Shown here: piece after piece, positions 8,351 through 12,140 of the stretch | Layout: each line of letters begins with the position of its first letter | Numbering within the stretch: position 1 is the first letter of the stretch | Assembly (NCBI GenBank): GCA_024640385.1 | Contig: JAHEFC010000085.1 | Location: forward strand, 1-12,140 | Reading direction: 5' to 3' | DNA: 12,140 nucleotides | Source of the DNA: Sphingobacteriales bacterium | Lineage (GTDB): Bacteria > Bacteroidota > Bacteroidia > Chitinophagales > Chitinophagaceae | Made by a program: the position numbers and the translations under genes | The notes under the pieces: generated by a model | Seen by the model: the letters and a program-made list of their open reading frames with translations, nothing else | What the model was told of the DNA's origin: nothing | Database searches by the model: none

Positions 8351-9580
8351 TTAAGCTTTCAAAATCCTGTAAACGGCTCCCTTCTGCCCTGTTTTGGTAT
8401 TCAACAATCCCATAACAATTAGTTCATTAACTTCATTAACTCCAAATCCGCAGATCAGAAAAAGTTCTTCTCCTTTGTTTGATATCTTCACAGGTTTTCT
8501 TTCCCAATTTCCCTTTTCATCTTTCACCAATACGAACATGGAGCCGTTAAAATCTCCAAATACATACTTGTCTTTTAATAAAGGGATCCCTGAACCATGA
8601 TAAAAATCACCTCCGATAACACAGATGCCAACTGTCCGTACATAGTCATCAATCGGCGCTATGAACTCAGGGTGACCGGATGCTCCATCATTCTTAAAGC
8701 TGCTGTCACCTTCTGAAACAGGCCATCCATAGTTACCGCCTTTAGTCACAAGATCAATTTCCTCTTCTTTATCCTGCCCTACATCCGCACCAAACAACAA
8801 ATTCGTTTTAGGTTCAAAGCAAAAACGCCACATCTTACGGAAACCATAGGCCCATATCTCTGGCTTTGCATCTTTGACCGAGACAAACGGATTGTCGGCC
8901 GGAACGCCATAGGGAATTTGATCTACGTCTATTCGAAGTAGCTTTCCATTAAAATATTTCAGGTTCTGGGCCTTGTATACATAAGCACTGTCTCCAATAC
9001 CATCGTCCCCAACAGATATATATAGAAATCCATCAGGTCCGAAACGGATCTGTGATCCGTTGGCCCCTATGTTCTTTCCATCAAACTCAATGACCCGGCG
9101 TTCTGTGGACAGGTCCGCCACAGGCTGGCCTATATCCCGGTTAGTGAACTCAGATACTACCAGTGTACAGGTGTGTGATTTGATCTTAGCAGGCATGTTA
9201 TAACACACATAGAATTTGCCGTTAGATGCATATGAAGGGTGAAAAGCAACACTGGAAATTGCGCCAATACCGGTCTTTTTATCATGTGGCCCAATTTTAT
9301 CAAAAATGTTCAGAAATGGTTTGGCGTATAATGAATCATTCTGCAGTATCCAAATTTTCCCGTTCACATCGGTTATGTATACCCTATGGGAATCATCGGG
9401 CGACACGTTATATTCGATCGGGGTTTCAACACCGGTAGTTACCAGTTCAAGTTTGATGGCAATGGTATCGCCAGTTGATTTTTCACCAGACTTTGAAATT
9501 TTGTTGGCAGAGGGACCATCACATGCCGGCAAGCATAATGCAACGATGCAGATAGTAAGAAAAAAACGAATGTATGTCAT
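8351..9580 (-). CDS. GSDH-type (PQQ-dependent sugar dehydrogenase-like) beta-propeller lipoprotein, catalytic His apparently replaced
   Basis: From ATG 9580 the protein has 409 residues. It begins with a lipoprotein signal peptide (MTYIRFFLTICIVALCLPAC, lipobox LPAC, lipidated Cys20), so it should be anchored in a membrane facing the periplasm or cell surface. The frame stays open up to a TTG at 9661, but that longer form would bury the signal peptide, so I prefer 9580. The mature part matches the glucose/sorbosone dehydrogenase fold: FHPSYASNGKFYVCYNMP, FGPDGFLYISVGDDG, the motif WAYGFRKMW with conserved Arg248, FGADVGQDKEEEIDLV and GGNYGWPVSEG. Active members bind PQQ and oxidise sugars, with a catalytic histidine in the segment NHNGGQLxFGPDG. 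Here the segment reads GANGSQIRFGPDG, with Ala173 at the histidine position. A binding role or altered chemistry is therefore possible. The gene lies 12 nt upstream of the acetyltransferase and is divergent from the DNase II homologue. The fold assignment is firm; enzymatic activity is not. Confidence 0.87.
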   Translation of the reverse strand: MTYIRFFLTICIVALCLPACDGPSANKISKSGEKSTGDTIAIKLELVTTGVETPIEYNVSPDDSHRVYITDVNGKIWILQNDSLYAKPFLNIFDKIGPHDKKTGIGAISSVAFHPSYASNGKFYVCYNMPAKIKSHTCTLVVSEFTNRDIGQPVADLSTERRVIEFDGKNIGANGSQIRFGPDGFLYISVGDDGIGDSAYVYKAQNLKYFNGKLLRIDVDQIPYGVPADNPFVSVKDAKPEIWAYGFRKMWRFCFEPKTNLLFGADVGQDKEEEIDLVTKGGNYGWPVSEGDSSFKNDGASGHPEFIAPIDDYVRTVGICVIGGDFYHGSGIPLLKDKYVFGDFNGSMFVLVKDEKGNWERKPVKISNKGEELFLICGFGVNEVNELIVMGLLNTKTGQKGAVYRILKA

Positions 9581-9757
9581 GAGGATCAAGGTTGTGCTGA
9601 ATGTATATATTCTTAACGACATTATATTCATTTTCACCGGATCGGATAATAGATTGTTCAATAGAAGATTAGTTGTATTTTAGGCATGAGTCGGAGGGAC
9701 AAGGCATTTGACATCCATCATGCCCTGGTGAGATTAATCCTGTTTAAACACATTAAT
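9581..9757. promoter_or_regulatory. Divergent region between the lipoprotein and DNase II genes
   Basis: If the preferred lipoprotein start (9580) and the later DNase II start (9758) are used, 177 bp of sequence lies between two outward-reading genes. With the earlier DNase II start (9686) the gap is 105 bp. It is AT-rich around 9600-9685 and includes GAAT-GTATAT-ATTC (9599-9612). I found no exact TTTG/TAnnTTTG promoter pair on either strand and no strong ribosome-binding site before any candidate start. Confidence 0.35.
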
Positions 9758-11110
9758 ATGCCTGCATCAAAAGTCCCCTTACCATTACTTTCGGAAGGCG
9801 AACCTGTAGATTGGTTCTTTGCATTCAAGTTCAACAGCGCTACATTCCCTGGGGGTGCTGTCAACGGAAAGGTTCCAAAGTTCGGTGATCCTGATAAGGG
9901 AGATGTTGGAGATACAGGCATATTTGGAGGAACGTTCAAGTCATATAAAATTGTAAAGGACAGTCTTGGAAACCAGGTTACTGACGCCAAAGGCGAACCC
10001 CAAAAAGTCAATATCCGCCATGGTCAGCAATATGCAGTTGCATCAAGTAAGCATCCTGTTCTGACTAAAAATAATACAGAGTGTATAGGTACTACACTTA
10101 AGGATCCACTCGGGGCAACATTTGCCCAGGTATATGATTCAAATGATTGTAATTATCTCATCTGGAATGATCAGTTTTACGGTGATCCTGATGATGGTAT
10201 GGGAAAACCCGGCGAGAATAAAAATGGAAAAAGGGTCTGGGAAAACCGGGATATCCCCTGGGGTCATTCCAAGGGCATGCTAGCCTGGAATAATGATGGA
10301 GATGGTTTTGTATTGCAGGTTTCAACACCTTCCTGGCCTGCTTCCGGAAGCAGATCACATCCGAGAAAAACAGATGGCAATACGCTTGGATGTGTCACAG
10401 ACGACGATGTGGAAGTAAGCCAGCATTTTTTTTGTTTGAAGATCAACGCGGCAGACCTGGAGATCATATTGAATGCACTGAAAAATGCCAGCGTTGTTAC
10501 CGCTCCAAATGATCTCCAGATCGTAAGGAACGGAGGCCCTGCTAACATACAGGTCCTGGTGAGTCAGTTGGGGGTACTATCACCCAGTAAAGAAATGACC
10601 ATAGCTACCCTAAGCAGCGGTGTAAAGATCATATCGAAGCCTTCGCTGCTTAACTGCCCTCCCTGGCAACTGGTTTCTGCCAAGCTGGGAGGATTACCGT
10701 TGCGTGTTGCATCCTGGTGGGGTGCTCCTGAAATATATTCTACCAATGACAAAACTGAGATCAAATGCTGGCCATCAGAGGGGGTGGGCAAAGCAGGCGC
10801 TGTAGAGATCGCACTTAGCGGTACATGGGATGATCAATCCATAGGACTAAGAGGCAAACCAACAACTACCGGCAATCATGCAAAGATCGGGGTGTCAACA
10901 GATAAAACCAAGCCATACGCCATATTTGGAGACATGAACCAGATGGGCGCGCTTAGTGAGATCAAAGACCCTCTTCATAATAACGAACTATCGTGCAACA
11001 TCCATCAGAACGGACGTGGAGGCTTATTTTTTGTTGTTGACAACAAGGATCTGTTCAGTAGCGTCACCGGTTTGCTGCAAGGCCTGACTGCCTCGCTTGC
11101 AGATCAGTAA
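9686..11110 (+). CDS. Deoxyribonuclease II family protein
   Basis: The 474-residue product aligns by eye with animal DNase II from end to end. GEPVDWFFAFKF (38-49) corresponds to GQPVDWFVVYKL, YLIWNDQ (157-163) to FLLYNDQ, GHSKGMLAWNNDGDGFVLQVSTP to [22 protein letters not shown], and IFGDMN (413-418) to the CVGDMN segment. Both HxK motifs of this phospholipase D-like fold are present, His194/Lys196 and His398/Lys400; in the family these form a metal-independent active site that cuts DNA to 3'-phosphate ends, usually at acid pH. The protein is about 110 residues longer than human DNase II, mainly through the N-terminal tail and an insertion at about 52-110 with G/D/K-rich loops. Animal enzymes are secreted or lysosomal and have a signal peptide; none is visible here. 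ATG 9758 (Met25) is an alternative start just before the conserved domain, preceded by AT-rich sequence usual for this phylum. Several cysteines are present, but disulfides cannot be inferred. No immunity-like gene is adjacent. The 3' end converges with the TPR gene, leaving 11 nt. Confidence 0.87.
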   Translation: MSRRDKAFDIHHALVRLILFKHINMPASKVPLPLLSEGEPVDWFFAFKFNSATFPGGAVNGKVPKFGDPDKGDVGDTGIFGGTFKSYKIVKDSLGNQVTDAKGEPQKVNIRHGQQYAVASSKHPVLTKNNTECIGTTLKDPLGATFAQVYDSNDCNYLIWNDQFYGDPDDGMGKPGENKNGKRVWENRDIPWGHSKGMLAWNNDGDGFVLQVSTPSWPASGSRSHPRKTDGNTLGCVTDDDVEVSQHFFCLKINAADLEIILNALKNASVVTAPNDLQIVRNGGPANIQVLVSQLGVLSPSKEMTIATLSSGVKIISKPSLLNCPPWQLVSAKLGGLPLRVASWWGAPEIYSTNDKTEIKCWPSEGVGKAGAVEIALSGTWDDQSIGLRGKPTTTGNHAKIGVSTDKTKPYAIFGDMNQMGALSEIKDPLHNNELSCNIHQNGRGGLFFVVDNKDLFSSVTGLLQGLTASLADQ

Positions 11111-11121
11111 CCTCCACCGAA

Positions 11122-12140
11122 TCACGACTCTTTCAGAATGGACCTGGCTTCCTGCATTTGGGGCAGGTCCAGACCTTCCTGGAACCAGTTGACCACTTCA
11201 TGGAGTATCTGCAGGCTCTCGGTTTTGTGTGGAGAATTTGCGTGCAGTTTTGCCAAACTTATGGCTGCCCTCAACTCGAGACTCTTCGCCTTTTGACTTG
11301 CAGCGATCTCAAGAGCCTTACGGAAACAATATTCGGCCTTTTCTATTTCAGGTTGTTCAGATGCCAGATGCAGCAAACCTTCAAATCTATAAATTTCAGC
11401 CTGCCAAAAATGTTCTCCAGACTTCTCAATAAACTCTTTAGCCCTGTTATGGTTCTGCCAGGCACCCGCAAGATCACCATGTGCCAGGAACCTTTCGCCC
11501 ATTAAGAAGAGGAAATATGAGGAGCCGAGTTTAGACCCGGTAGCATACCATATATCAAGCCCGTCTTGCATGGCAGACAGTTGAATGCCATCACCCTCCA
11601 CATCCTTCGCCCAGCATTCCAACACTTTACCCCATCCTACCCAAAAAGCAAATCCATTTTCTTCGGCGATCTCCAATCCTTGTTGCGCATATAGAATGGT
11701 TCTCCCACTATCTCCATTAAACTGATAAAGCCATGAAGCAAAGCTATTTGTCAATGCTTTACTGAATGGATGATTCATCTGATCTGCTGCTTCGATGGCC
11801 ATCAAACACTGATTCATTGCCTGGTCAGTATAGCCCTGAAGCCAGAGGGTCCAGGAGGCATATGATCTTGACGTCACCCAGGCATCCACTACGTCGTAAA
11901 GTAATGTACCGGTTCGTTGCTTAGGGGCTGTATTAGAAGATATCACCTCTTTCAGGTGTGACCAGGCAGAATCAAGATTACCCAAATAAAAATTGGTGGA
12001 TCCGGCTGCTCTGTGTGCTATTACAAGGTTCAGCGGATCATTGCTGTTCTGAGCGAGGCTAAGGATCTTCTCACTGTGTGTAAGTGCTTCATTATATACT
12101 GCCCTCAATAAATAAAATCTCCATAACCCGTATAATGCCG
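11122..12140 (-). CDS. TPR-repeat C-terminal region of a large signalling protein, probably AAA-ATPase/cyclase type (5' end outside window)
   Basis: The frame is open from its TGA stop (11122-11124) to the right edge. The first ATG-like choice near 12108 is actually TTG inside a continuing frame: the upstream codons encode ALYGLWRFYLLRAVYNEAL, which reads on smoothly. The gene is therefore cut by the window, and at least 338 codons are visible. The visible part is all-helical TPR-like repeats with segments such as RAAGSTNFYLGNLDSAWSHL, QGYTDQAMNQCLMAIEAA and EIEKAEYCFRKALEIAASQKAKSLELRAAISLA. It ends NWFQEGLDLPQMQEARSIL, close to the usual end of bacterial proteins with an N-terminal class III cyclase, an AAA-type ATPase module and a long TPR tail. 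The N-terminal domains are not visible, so the cyclase/ATPase part is inference; a transcriptional regulator with the same tail is possible. The repeats probably mediate protein contacts or ligand sensing. Confidence 0.8.
   Translation of the reverse strand, partial: ALYGLWRFYLLRAVYNEALTHSEKILSLAQNSNDPLNLVIAHRAAGSTNFYLGNLDSAWSHLKEVISSNTAPKQRTGTLLYDVVDAWVTSRSYASWTLWLQGYTDQAMNQCLMAIEAADQMNHPFSKALTNSFASWLYQFNGDSGRTILYAQQGLEIAEENGFAFWVGWGKVLECWAKDVEGDGIQLSAMQDGLDIWYATGSKLGSSYFLFLMGERFLAHGDLAGAWQNHNRAKEFIEKSGEHFWQAEIYRFEGLLHLASEQPEIEKAEYCFRKALEIAASQKAKSLELRAAISLAKLHANSPHKTESLQILHEVVNWFQEGLDLPQMQEARSILKES

Noticed and set aside
9581..9661. N-terminal extension of the GSDH-like lipoprotein up to TTG 9661
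   Set aside because: It would place 27 residues ahead of a well-formed lipoprotein signal peptide; ATG 9580 gives a normal 20-residue signal ending in LPAC.
9306..9683. 125-codon + strand frame, opposite the lipoprotein signal peptide region
   Set aside because: It is antisense to a lipoprotein with a clear lipobox and propeller motifs, and has no recognisable domain of its own.
9686..11110. DNase II gene as a toxin or defence effector with an immunity partner
   Set aside because: No small partner gene lies on either side; the neighbours are a divergent lipoprotein gene and a convergent TPR gene. No polymorphic-toxin N-terminal domain is present.
12106..12108. Start codon of the right-edge TPR gene
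   Set aside because: The codon is TTG and the frame continues upstream to the window edge with family-like sequence (GLWRFYLLRA), so it is internal.
1..12140. CRISPR arrays, tRNA or rRNA genes, insertion sequences, long direct repeats
   Set aside because: Reading both strands I saw no regularly spaced repeats, transposase or integrase motifs, or RNA gene signatures; almost all sequence is explained by the listed genes.

Overview
The window looks like chromosomal DNA from a member of the Bacteroidota, most likely a Chitinophagaceae- or Cytophagales-type environmental bacterium. The signs are moderate GC, AT-rich translation starts without strong Shine-Dalgarno sequences, and a protein set typical of that phylum: a beta-propeller/Y_Y_Y sensor kinase, a class III cyclase fused to TolB-like and TPR regions, and a Sorbosone/glucose-dehydrogenase-like lipoprotein. 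This is inference from protein style; there is no rRNA or tRNA in the window.

Layout from left to right. Positions 1-198 (+) hold the last 65 codons of an unrecognised gene. Next comes a convergent sensor histidine kinase (265-3654, -). A 308-bp divergent intergenic region separates it from a radical SAM protein with a B12-binding-like N-terminal domain (3963-5552, +). That gene ends 3 nt from the end of a convergent class III nucleotide cyclase with a TolB-like domain and TPR-type region (5556-7739, -). Upstream of the cyclase on the same strand lie a spermidine/diamine-type GNAT acetyltransferase (7865-8338, -) and a GSDH-type beta-propeller lipoprotein (about 8351-9580, -), separated by only 12 nt and probably cotranscribed. 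Divergent from the lipoprotein is a bacterial homologue of deoxyribonuclease II (9686-11110, +) with both HxK catalytic motifs. The right edge holds the C-terminal TPR part of a large protein that runs off the window (11122 to beyond 12140, -), resembling the tails of AAA-ATPase/cyclase signalling proteins.

The genes do not form one obvious pathway. Three of the eight are signal-transduction proteins (kinase, cyclase, and a likely ATPase/cyclase tail), mixed with single enzymes. The observations most worth following are the DNase II homologue, which has no recognisable secretion signal, and the GSDH-like lipoprotein, in which alanine stands where the family has its catalytic histidine. The cyclase is also notable because neither substrate-specifying residue is canonical. 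I see no CRISPR array, transposase, integrase, phage gene or RNA gene. Nothing here demonstrates a new multi-gene system.
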